Origin: an uncultured Caulobacteraceae bacterium
Lineage (GTDB): Bacteria; Pseudomonadota; Alphaproteobacteria; Caulobacterales; Caulobacteraceae
Reading direction: 5' to 3'
NCBI GenBank assembly: GCA_937910255.1
Contig: CALEOQ010000276.1
Location: 1-6,221 of the forward strand
Length of the DNA: 6,221 nt
Shown here: one piece after another, positions 1-5,592 of the stretch
Layout of the letters: each line of letters opens with the position of its first letter
Numbering within the stretch: the first letter of the stretch is position 1
Notes under the pieces: generated by a model
Told to the model about the DNA's origin: nothing
Databases searched by the model: none
Seen by the model: the letters and a program-made list of their open reading frames with translations, nothing else
Translations under genes and position numbers: made by a program

Positions 1-76
1 GAGAAGACAGGGATTGGTGATTAGTGTGCTATGGTACGTGTGCATACGAGGTGTGGGTGGTGTGCGTGTTTTGTGG
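1..76. other. Non-native junk sequence outside the left adapter
   Basis: This stretch lies 5' of the P7 adapter, so it cannot be genomic sequence adjacent to the insert. It is rich in G and T with few C, unlike the rest of the window, and shows no credible coding signal. The 9-mer GCATACGAG at 42-50 recurs inside the true adapter at 90-98, which suggests degraded adapter or read-tail sequence. What I see is the composition and position; that it is low-quality read tail is inference. Confidence 0.8.
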
Positions 77-140
77 CAAGCGGAAGGCGGCATACGAGAT
101 GTCGAGGGGACTGGAGTCCAGACGTGTGCTCTTCCGATCT
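77..140 (+). other. Illumina P7 / TruSeq index adapter (contamination)
   Basis: Bases 77-100 match the 24-nt P7 flow-cell sequence with A-to-G changes at 82 and 87. Bases 101-106 (GTCGAG) occupy the 6-nt index slot. Bases 107-140 match the 34-nt index-read primer site ending in GCTCTTCCGATCT, with differences at 108 and 118. Native DNA begins at 141. Translated, the segment gives the well-known artefact peptides VQTCALPI and SPDVCSSDL. The scattered substitutions suggest the contig end is built from few, low-quality reads. Confidence 0.98.
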
Positions 141-141
141 G

Positions 142-615
142 CAGGCCCTCGACGCCGGCGCGGGCGGCGGCCTCCATGTCGCCGGGCTTGTCGCCGATCA
201 TGAAGGAGGCCTGACGGTCCACCGGCCAGTCGGCCATGGCCCGCAGCAGCATGCCGGGATTGGGCTTGCGGTCAGGCGGGTCGGGGTGGCGATAGCGTTC
301 TTCCGCCGCGTCGGGATGGTGCGGGCACCAGTAGAAGGCGTCGATGCGGGCGCCGTCCTGCGCCAGGGCCTCGCCCATCCGCGCGTGCAGGGCGTGCATG
401 TCGGCCTCGGCATAATAGCCCCGGCCGATCCCCGACTGGTTGGTGACCACGAAGACCCACCAGCCGGCCTGGTTGAAGGCGCGCACCACCGCCCGGGCGC
501 CATCGACCCAGGTGAAATCCGCCCACCGCGACACATAGCCCCGGTCGAGGTTCAGCACGCCGTCGCGGTCCAGGAAGAGGGCGGGCCTCGGCGATCGGGC
601 GTCGGGCGGGGACAT
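142..615 (-). CDS. gmhB: HAD-IIIA phosphatase, GmhB-like (D-glycero-D-manno-heptose-1,7-bisphosphate 7-phosphatase family), 3'-truncated
   Basis: The minus strand encodes 158 residues from ATG (615-613) to the adapter junction, where the C-terminus is lost. GmhB removes the 7-phosphate of heptose bisphosphate in the cytoplasm during ADP-heptose synthesis for lipopolysaccharide. HAD motif I is FLDRDGVLN (residues 14-22; nucleophile Asp16, acid/base Asp18). Motif II is VTNQSGIGRG (57-66). The motif III lysine is in DRKPNPGM (Lys117), and motif IV is MIGDKPGDMEAA (139-150, metal-binding Asp142 and Asp146). The family's zinc loop is only half kept: CPHHP is at 97-101, but the usual C-x-C before RKP reads PPD (113-115). 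Full-length proteins are about 180-190 residues, so some 25-30 are missing. A GGAGG lies at 631-627, 11 nt from the start. The gene diverges from the ABC gene. The family call is firm; the exact sugar substrate is inferred, since histidinol-phosphate phosphatases are related. Confidence 0.88.
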
Positions 616-720
616 GGTCGGCTGAGCCTCCGGAGGGCGGAACGGGGATGGACGCCCCGGTTGTTTCACAAGGGGCGCCGCCCGGTCTATGGTCGCCGCC
701 AGACGATCTGGAGTTCGCCC
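616..720. other. Divergent intergenic region (gmhB-like / ABC transporter)
   Basis: This 105-bp stretch between two divergent start codons should carry promoters for both genes. It holds a perfect 10-bp palindrome, CCTCCGGAGG (627-636), whose minus-strand GGAGG may be the gmhB ribosome binding site. A weak TTGTTT (661-666) sits 18 bp before GTCTAT (685-690), a poor sigma-70-like pair. I see no convincing operator or riboswitch. Confidence 0.5.
710..713 (+). promoter_or_regulatory. Ribosome binding site that decides the TTG start of the ABC gene
   Basis: GGAG at 710-713 is 7 nt from TTG at 721 and 13 nt from the in-frame GTG at 727, so spacing favours TTG. The reading frame stays open far upstream, but only through DNA antisense to gmhB and then adapter, so upstream starts are not credible. 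Confidence 0.6.
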
Positions 721-2562
721 TTGTCCGTGACTGAATCCGCCCCGCCCGTCCTGGCCATCGATGATCTGAGGGTGACCTTCGACACCCATGACGGCCCGGT
801 CGAGGCCGTGCGCGGGGTGAGCCTGCAGGTGGCCCGCGGCGAGACCCTCGGCGTGGTGGGCGAGAGCGGCTCGGGCAAGAGCCAGACCTTCATGACGGTG
901 ATGGGCCTCTTGGCCCAGAACGGCCGGGCCACCGGCTCGGTGCGGTTCCAGGGCCAGGAGATTCTGGGGCTGAAGCCCCGGGCCCTGAACCGCCTGCGCG
1001 GCTCGAAGATGACCATGATCTTCCAGGACCCGCTGACGGCGCTCACCCCCCATGTGCGGATCGGCGAGCAGATCGCCGAGCCCCTGCGGCTGCACCTGGG
1101 CCTGTCGGCAAGCGACGCCATGGCCCGCGCCCGTCAGTGGCTGGACCATGTGCGCATTCCCGACGCCGCCCGGCGCCTGCGGCAGTATCCGCACGAGCTC
1201 TCGGGCGGCATGCGTCAGCGGGTGATGGTGGCCGCGGCCATGGCTGGTGGGCCTGAACTGCTGATCGCCGATGAACCGACCACGGCGCTGGACGTCACCG
1301 TCCAGGCCGAGATCCTCGACCTGATGGCCGAGCTGGGCCGCGAGACCGGCACGGCCATGGTGCTGATCACCCACGACATGGGGGTCATCGCCCGCCTCGC
1401 CGACCGGGTCTGTGTGATGAAGGACGGCCAGTATGTGGAGGAGGGGCCGGTGCGCGAACTCTTCGCCGCGCCCAAGGTGCAGTACACCCGGGACCTGCTG
1501 GATGCGATTCCGCGCCTGGACCGGGCCGACCGCGGCGGCCGCCCGATGGTCGCGCCGGTGGCGGCCGACGCCCCGGTGATCGTCGAGGCGCAGGACGTCA
1601 AGGTCTGGTTCCCGATCCGCCAGGGTCTGATGGGCGGGACCCGCCAGCTGCGGGCCGTGGACGGCGTCTCCTTCGACGTGCGCCAGGGCGAGACCCTGGG
1701 CGTGGTGGGCGAGAGCGGCTGCGGCAAGTCGACCCTGTCGCGGGCCGTGCTCAATCTGATCAAGCCCACCGACGGGGTCGTGACCCTGATGGGTCGCGAC
1801 ATCACCCACGCCCAGAAGGCGGAGATGCGGGCGGCCCGCAAGGACCTGCAGATCGTCTTCCAGGACCCCCTGGCCAGCCTCGACCCGCGGATGACCATCG
1901 GCGACTCCATCGCCGAGCCCCTGAAGATCTTCGCCCCGCAGCTGAACCGCGACGCCCGGGACGCCGAGGTGGCCGGCATGATGGCCCGCGCCGGCCTCTC
2001 GCCCGACCTGATCAACCGCTATCCGCACGAACTGTCCGGCGGCCAGAACCAGCGGGTGGGCATCGCCCGGGCCATGATCCTGAAGCCCAAGCTGGTGATC
2101 TGCGACGAGGCGGTCTCGGCCCTGGACGTCTCGATCCGCGCGCAGATCATCGACCTGCTCATCGACCTGCAGAAGGAGATGGGCCTGGCGATGATCTTCA
2201 TCAGCCACGACCTGGCGGTGGTCCGCGAGATCAGCCACCGGGTGATGGTGCTGTTCCTGGGCCGGGTGATGGAGATGGCCGACCGCGACAAGCTCTATGC
2301 CGACCCGCAGCATCCCTATACCCGCGCCCTGCTCTCGGCCGCGCCGATCCCGGACCCCGAGCGGGAGCGCAACCGCCAGCGGCTGAAGCTGACCGGCGAA
2401 CCGCCCAGCCCGATGGATCCGGCCGCCGCCCTGCGCTTCCTGCCCTCGCGGGTCAGCGTCGATCCGCTGGCGCCCATCTACACGCCCCGTCTGACTGAGG
2501 TGGCGCCGGGCCATCTGGTGTCGGAGTTCGACGTCGACTGGGAAAACCGCGGCGCAGCTTGA
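721..2562 (+). CDS. Peptide ABC transporter ATP-binding protein with two fused ATPase domains (GsiA / DppD-DppF type)
   Basis: This 613-residue cytoplasmic protein should bind a pair of inner-membrane permeases and power uptake of peptides or similar small substrates delivered by a periplasmic binding protein. Domain 1 has Walker A GESGSGKS (47-54), Q-loop Gln102, signature LSGGM (160-164), Walker B LLIADE (180-185) and switch His218. Domain 2 has Walker A GESGCGKST (330-338), Gln381, LSGGQ (438-442), LVICDE (458-463) and His496. All catalytic residues are present in both. Each domain is followed by an oligopeptide-transporter tail: a degenerate VQYTRDLL (253-260) and a canonical HPYTRALL (531-538). 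Length and the DEAVSALDVSIR segment resemble GsiA (about 620 residues). The C-terminus lacks the cysteine cluster of DppD/DppF. Permease and binding-protein genes are not in the window, so glutathione, dipeptide or oligopeptide specificity cannot be assigned. Start TTG at 721 is chosen by its ribosome binding site; GTG 727 is the alternative. Confidence 0.93.
   Translation: MSVTESAPPVLAIDDLRVTFDTHDGPVEAVRGVSLQVARGETLGVVGESGSGKSQTFMTVMGLLAQNGRATGSVRFQGQEILGLKPRALNRLRGSKMTMIFQDPLTALTPHVRIGEQIAEPLRLHLGLSASDAMARARQWLDHVRIPDAARRLRQYPHELSGGMRQRVMVAAAMAGGPELLIADEPTTALDVTVQAEILDLMAELGRETGTAMVLITHDMGVIARLADRVCVMKDGQYVEEGPVRELFAAPKVQYTRDLLDAIPRLDRADRGGRPMVAPVAADAPVIVEAQDVKVWFPIRQGLMGGTRQLRAVDGVSFDVRQGETLGVVGESGCGKSTLSRAVLNLIKPTDGVVTLMGRDITHAQKAEMRAARKDLQIVFQDPLASLDPRMTIGDSIAEPLKIFAPQLNRDARDAEVAGMMARAGLSPDLINRYPHELSGGQNQRVGIARAMILKPKLVICDEAVSALDVSIRAQIIDLLIDLQKEMGLAMIFISHDLAVVREISHRVMVLFLGRVMEMADRDKLYADPQHPYTRALLSAAPIPDPERERNRQRLKLTGEPPSPMDPAAALRFLPSRVSVDPLAPIYTPRLTEVAPGHLVSEFDVDWENRGAA
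838..879 (+). repeat. Internal direct repeat, copy 1 (Walker A region, domain 1)
   Basis: These 42 bases encode the GETLGVVGESGSGK segment and match 1687-1728 at 39 of 42 positions by my alignment. Conserved protein motif plus uniform codon choice probably explains it. Confidence 0.7.
1687..1728 (+). repeat. Internal direct repeat, copy 2 (Walker A region, domain 2)
   Basis: Second copy of the 42-base Walker A repeat, encoding GETLGVVGESGCGK. It lies 849 bp downstream of copy 1 within the same gene and differs at three bases. Confidence 0.7.
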
Positions 2563-2563
2563 A

Positions 2564-2584
2564 CCGGGGCTTTCGGCAACCCGG
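2564..2584 (+). terminator. Small hairpin just after the ABC gene stop, possible terminator
   Basis: CCGGG (2564-2568) pairs with CCCGG (2580-2584) across an 11-nt loop, starting 2 nt after the ABC stop codon. There is no T-tract, so a rho-independent terminator is doubtful. It may mark the transcript end or be chance in GC-rich DNA. Confidence 0.25.
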
Positions 2585-2603
2585 CGGAAACCCTTGGAGG
2601 CTT

Positions 2604-2625
2604 AGGGTGGCTTGACTGCAACCCT
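2604..2625. repeat. Near-perfect inverted repeat around TTGACT, upstream of the GNAT gene
   Basis: AGGGTGGC (2604-2611) and GCAACCCT (2618-2625) form an 8-bp stem with one mismatch around the 6-nt loop TTGACT (2612-2617). TTGACTG (2612-2618) matches the TTGACGS -35 consensus at 6 of 7 positions. The repeat could be an operator over a promoter, a terminator hairpin without a T-tract, or chance. No good -10 follows (GAGTATC, 2629-2635, is weak). Confidence 0.35.
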
Positions 2626-2642
2626 GTCGAGTATCGCCGTCC

Positions 2643-3755
2643 ATGTCCGCCCTGCACATCGAGGTCGTCCGACCCCAGGACCTGACGCCTGGCCGCCTGC
2701 AGCGCTGGACCGAGCTGCAGCGCCCGCAGGCCGACAGCGCCTATGACAGCCCCTTCCTCTCGCCCCACTGGGCGCGGGCGGTGGAGCGGGCCCAGGCGCG
2801 CACCGGCGGCGGGGCGCGGGGCGTGCGGGTGGCCGTGGTCACCGACGGCGCCCAGGACCTCGGCTTCATGGCCGCCCATGTGGGCGGGGCGACGGCCCTG
2901 CCGGCCGGCGCCCCCTTCTGCGACTATCAGGGCCTGGTGGCCGCGCCCGGCGTGGAGATCGACGCCCGGGCCATCGTCTCGGCCCTGCGGGTCCAGCGGC
3001 TGGACTTCTGCCATATGCTGGACGACGTCGGCCCCTTCCAGGGCTTCTCCCACGGGGAGTCGGTCTCCCACGTGATCGAGATCGGCGAAAGCTATGAGGC
3101 CTATGCCGCCGAGCGCCGGGCTGCGGGCGTCGGCCTGCTCAAGGATTGCGACAAGAAACGCCGCAAGGCCGAGCGCGAGCTGGGGGAGGTGGTCTTCACC
3201 GCCTTCAACCGGTCTTCGGCCGACTATGACCAGCTGATCGCCTGGAAGCGGGCGCAGCTGCGGGCCACCGGCCAGTTCGACATCTTCCAGCCGGGCTGGA
3301 CACGGCGCCTGCTCGCCGACCTGTTCGAAAGCCGCGACCCCGATTTCGGCGCCACGCTCTTCACCCTGCACATCGGCGGCCAGCTGGCCGCCGCCCACCT
3401 GCACCTGCGCAGCGGGCGCACCATCCATGGCTGGCTGATCGCGCACAATCCGGCGTTCGAGCGCTCCTCGCCGGGCCTGCTGCTGTTCCAGGACATCCTG
3501 CGCTGGATGGATGCGACCCCCTACAGCCGCCTGGACCTGGGCGCCGGCGACTACCGCTTCAAGCGCGAACTGGCCAATGCCGAGGTCCGGGTCGGCCACG
3601 GCTTTGTCGGCCTGCTGTCGCCCGCCACCCTGCTGCGCCAGGCCGCCTACAGCCTGCGCCGCGCGGCCGAAGCCCTGCCGTTGGGCGCGGCCTCGGAACT
3701 GCCGGGCAAGGCCATGCGCCGGGTCGACCGCCTGCGGGGCCTGCGCTCGGCCTGA
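2643..3755 (+). CDS. GNAT/FemAB-like N-acyltransferase of the CelD/BcsL class (HfsK-like)
   Basis: This 370-residue protein resembles the Acetyltransf_6 / CelD family, cytoplasmic GNAT-fold enzymes often tied to exopolysaccharide, cellulose or holdfast modification. Visible hallmarks are SPFLSPHWARAV near the N-terminus (36-47), the PFCDYQGLVA segment (91-100), a basic KDCDKKRRKAER stretch (167-178), then the C-terminal GNAT lobe with LAAAHLHLRSGRTIHGWLIA (248-267), AFERSSPGLLLFQDILRWM (271-289) and LDLGAGDYRFKREL (297-310). There is no signal peptide or membrane segment. ATG 2643 is the first start after an in-frame TGA at 2613-2615 and lacks a clear Shine-Dalgarno, so a leaderless or very short-leader transcript is possible. 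In Caulobacter, HfsK of this family acts in holdfast maturation; equivalence is suggested by family only. Nothing around it is a polysaccharide gene, so the acceptor substrate is unknown. Confidence 0.8.
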   Translation: MSALHIEVVRPQDLTPGRLQRWTELQRPQADSAYDSPFLSPHWARAVERAQARTGGGARGVRVAVVTDGAQDLGFMAAHVGGATALPAGAPFCDYQGLVAAPGVEIDARAIVSALRVQRLDFCHMLDDVGPFQGFSHGESVSHVIEIGESYEAYAAERRAAGVGLLKDCDKKRRKAERELGEVVFTAFNRSSADYDQLIAWKRAQLRATGQFDIFQPGWTRRLLADLFESRDPDFGATLFTLHIGGQLAAAHLHLRSGRTIHGWLIAHNPAFERSSPGLLLFQDILRWMDATPYSRLDLGAGDYRFKRELANAEVRVGHGFVGLLSPATLLRQAAYSLRRAAEALPLGAASELPGKAMRRVDRLRGLRSA

Positions 3756-3775
3756 CATAGGCGCGACATTGCGGA

Positions 3776-3789
3776 GGGCGCCCGCGCCC
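3776..3789 (+). terminator. GC hairpin after the GNAT gene
   Basis: GGGCG (3776-3780) pairs with CGCCC (3785-3789) around a 4-nt loop, 20 nt past the stop codon. No T-tract follows. It could weakly terminate the GNAT transcript before the ilvA promoter, but short GC stems are common by chance here. Confidence 0.25.
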
Positions 3790-3795
3790 GATAGG

Positions 3796-3824
3796 TTGCC
3801 GGCCTTTCCCGCCCGCGCCATATC
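3796..3824 (+). promoter_or_regulatory. Candidate housekeeping (Caulobacter sigma-73 type) promoter for ilvA
   Basis: TTGCCGG (3796-3802) matches the -35 consensus TTGACGS at 6 of 7 positions. After 14 bp, GCCATATC (3817-3824) matches GCTANAWC at 7 of 8. Spacing is within the allowed 10-14. Transcription would begin near 3830, giving a leader of about 24 nt before the ilvA ATG. A 6-bp inverted repeat (CCGCCC 3809-3814 / GGGCGG 3826-3831) brackets the -10 and could be an operator or chance. The consensus is from Caulobacter literature as I know it; use here is inference. Confidence 0.5.
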
Positions 3825-3853
3825 TGGGCGGCCTCCCCGGACCACCGACCTTC

Positions 3854-5062
3854 ATGACGCTTTCCATCGACGACATCCGCGCCGCAGCCGACCGGCTGAA
3901 CGGGCATATCGAGCGCACGCCGTGCCGCCTGTCGAGGACCCTGTCGGAGATTACCGGCGCCGAGGTCTGGGTGAAGTTCGAGAACCTGCAGTTCACCGCC
4001 GCCTACAAGGAGCGCGGGGCGCTCAACAAGCTTCTGCAGCTGACCGAGGCCGAGAAGAAGCGCGGCGTCATCGCCGCCTCGGCCGGCAATCACAGCCAGG
4101 GCCTGGCCTATCACGCCGCGCGCCTGGGCATTCCGGTGACCATCGTCATGCCGAGGTCCACCCCCTTCGTGAAGGTGCAGCAGACCCGCGCCTTCGGGGC
4201 CGAGGTGGTGCTGGACGGCGAGGGCTATGACGAGGCCTCGGGCCGGGCCAAGCAGATCTGCGAGGATCGCGACCTGGTGTTCGTCCATCCGTTCAACGAC
4301 CTGGACGTCATGGCCGGCCAGGGCACGGTGGCGCTGGAGATGCTGGAGGATGTGCCCGATCTCGATGTCCTGCCCATCCCGATCGGCGGCGGCGGGCTGA
4401 TCGCCGGCTGCGCCACGGCGGCCAAGCATCTGCGGCCAGAGATCAAGGTGGTGGGGCTGGAGCCGGCCATGTACCCCTCCTTCACCGCCCGCATGCGTGG
4501 GGTGAACGGCGCCAGCGGCACGGGCGGGGCGACCATCGCCGAGGGCATCGCCGTCAAGCAGGTGGGCGATGTCAGCTACGGCGTGGCCCGCCCCCTGATC
4601 GACGAGGTCCTGCTGGTCGAGGAGCCCTTCTTCGAACGCGCCGTGGCCCTCTACTGCAATGTGGAAAAGACCGTGGCCGAGGGCGCCGGGGCTGCGGCCC
4701 TGGCCGGCCTGCTGGCCTATCCCGAGCGGTTCCGCGGCAAGAAGGCCGGCCTGATCATCACCGGCGGCAATATCGACACCCGGCTGCTAGCCTCTGTCCT
4801 GACCCGGGAGCTGGTGCGCGAGCAGCGCCTGGTGTCCCTGCGGATCATCGGCGACGACCGCCCGGGCCTGCTGGGCAACGTCTCGGCGGTCATCGGCCAG
4901 ATGGGCGCCAATATCGTCGAGGTGGCCCACAACCGCCTGGCCCTGGACGTGCCGGCCAAGGGGGCGGAGTTCGACATCATGATCGAGACCCGCGACGCCC
5001 AGCACACCCAGGAAATCATGGAAGCCCTGCGCGAGCGGGGCTATCCGCCCCGCGCCGTCTGA
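3854..5062 (+). CDS. ilvA: Threonine ammonia-lyase (threonine dehydratase) with C-terminal ACT domain
   Basis: This 402-residue cytoplasmic PLP enzyme should deaminate L-threonine to 2-oxobutanoate and ammonia, the first step towards isoleucine or a catabolic route. The PLP lysine is Lys52 in TAAYKERGALNKL (48-60). The substrate loop is SAGNHSQG (76-83). The PLP-phosphate loop is GGGGL (178-182), and TGGNID (303-308) closes the fold type II domain. Residues about 327-402 form one ACT domain (SLRIIGDDRPGLLGNVSAVI at 328-347), a ligand-binding regulatory module. The layout matches the roughly 400-residue single-ACT class, not the roughly 500-residue E. coli IlvA with two ACT-like subdomains or the shorter TdcB without one. 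Start ATG 3854 fits the family N-terminus, though no strong Shine-Dalgarno precedes it. The FKBP gene follows after 26 bp, so co-transcription is likely. Whether isoleucine inhibits it cannot be read from sequence; serine dehydratase activity is possible. Confidence 0.93.
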   Translation: MTLSIDDIRAAADRLNGHIERTPCRLSRTLSEITGAEVWVKFENLQFTAAYKERGALNKLLQLTEAEKKRGVIAASAGNHSQGLAYHAARLGIPVTIVMPRSTPFVKVQQTRAFGAEVVLDGEGYDEASGRAKQICEDRDLVFVHPFNDLDVMAGQGTVALEMLEDVPDLDVLPIPIGGGGLIAGCATAAKHLRPEIKVVGLEPAMYPSFTARMRGVNGASGTGGATIAEGIAVKQVGDVSYGVARPLIDEVLLVEEPFFERAVALYCNVEKTVAEGAGAAALAGLLAYPERFRGKKAGLIITGGNIDTRLLASVLTRELVREQRLVSLRIIGDDRPGLLGNVSAVIGQMGANIVEVAHNRLALDVPAKGAEFDIMIETRDAQHTQEIMEALRERGYPPRAV

Positions 5063-5075
5063 CCCTTCACCAGCC

Positions 5076-5080
5076 AAGGA
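5076..5080 (+). promoter_or_regulatory. Ribosome binding site that decides the FKBP gene start
   Basis: AAGGA at 5076-5080 is 8 nt from ATG 5089 and 5 nt from the adjacent in-frame TTG 5086. Spacing and codon type favour ATG, removing one residue from the longest reading frame. Confidence 0.7.
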
Positions 5081-5088
5081 TAGCCTTG

Positions 5089-5571
5089 ATGCTCGCCCCC
5101 CTGTTCGCCCTGGCCGCGGCGCTCGCCCTGGTCGCCTGTTCCCCCCAGGGCGGCGAAACCGCCTCCGAGGCTGCGGCCTATATGGAGGAGAACGCCGAGC
5201 GCGAGGGGGTCAAGAGCCTGCCCTCGGGGGTCCAGTACGAGATCGTCCGCTCGGGTCCGGCCGAAGGCCTGAAGCCGACCGAGGCCGACGAGGTCAAGGT
5301 CCATTACGAGGGCAAACTGGCCGACGGCGAGGTGTTCGACTCGTCCTATGAGCGCGGCGTCCCGGCGGCCATGCCCCTGTCGGGGCTGATCCCGGCCTGG
5401 CTCGAAGTGCTGCCCCTGATGCGGCCCGGCGACGAGTGGATCATCACCGTGCCGCCGGAGATGGGTTATGGCGAATCCGGCCAGGGTCCGATCCCGCCCA
5501 ACAGCGTGCTGATCTTCCGCATCGAGCTGATCGACGTGCTGCCAGGTCCCGGCCGGGTCCAGCGGGGCTGA
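5089..5571 (+). CDS. FKBP-type peptidyl-prolyl cis-trans isomerase, predicted lipoprotein
   Basis: This 160-residue protein should catalyse cis-trans isomerisation at proline peptide bonds, assisting folding of exported proteins. Residues 1-16 are a short hydrophobic signal ending in lipobox L-V-A-C (14-17), so Cys17 would be lipidated and the protein membrane-anchored in the periplasm. A linker with EAAAYMEENAEREGVKSLPSG (27-47 region) precedes one FKBP domain (about 48-150). FKBP pocket residues are seen in VHYEG (71-75, Tyr73), VFDSS (82-86, Phe83 and Asp84), LIPAW (100-104, Ile101 and Trp104) and MGYG (125-128, Tyr127), with IPPNSVLIFRIELIDV (135-150) ending the domain. It lacks the long dimerisation domain of FkpA/Mip, so it is a minimal form. 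The n-region (MLAPLF) has no Arg or Lys, which is unusual for a lipoprotein signal. It sits 26 bp after ilvA and converges on the kinase gene 6 bp away. Confidence 0.92.
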   Translation: MLAPLFALAAALALVACSPQGGETASEAAAYMEENAEREGVKSLPSGVQYEIVRSGPAEGLKPTEADEVKVHYEGKLADGEVFDSSYERGVPAAMPLSGLIPAWLEVLPLMRPGDEWIITVPPEMGYGESGQGPIPPNSVLIFRIELIDVLPGPGRVQRG

Positions 5572-5592
5572 GGCCGCTCAGAGGGCGGCCTC
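5570..5592. terminator. Hairpin over both convergent stop codons, candidate bidirectional terminator
   Basis: GAGGCCGC (5570-5577) pairs perfectly with GCGGCCTC (5585-5592) around a 7-nt loop. The stem includes the last two bases of the FKBP TGA, and the loop starts with the complement of the kinase TGA (5578-5580). Neither side has a T-tract, so it would be a hairpin-only or factor-assisted terminator serving both directions. Confidence 0.5.

Noticed and set aside
627..636. Perfect palindrome CCTCCGGAGG as an operator
   Set aside because: It is short and GC-rich, and its GGAGG is explained by a ribosome binding site; no second site or flanking symmetry supports a regulator.
661..690. Promoter TTGTTT...GTCTAT for the ABC gene
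   Set aside because: Matches to either the sigma-70 or the Caulobacter consensus are poor, so it is mentioned only under the intergenic region.
31..720. N-terminal extension of about 230 residues on the ABC ATPase reading frame
   Set aside because: It translates adapter and then DNA antisense to the GmhB-like gene; a ribosome binding site and family alignment place the start at 721.
1215..2015. 266-residue minus-strand open frame inside the ABC gene
   Set aside because: Ser/Arg-rich shadow of the ABC coding sequence; no motif, and the Walker and signature motifs are in the plus frame.
2478..3845. 455-residue minus-strand open frame opposite the GNAT gene
   Set aside because: It is low-complexity Gly/Ala/Arg-rich translation with no recognisable motif, typical of a shadow frame in high-GC DNA; the plus-strand frame has clear family motifs.
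3647..4429. 260-residue minus-strand open frame crossing the GNAT-ilvA boundary
   Set aside because: It overlaps two genes with firm motif evidence on the other strand and has no family signature of its own.
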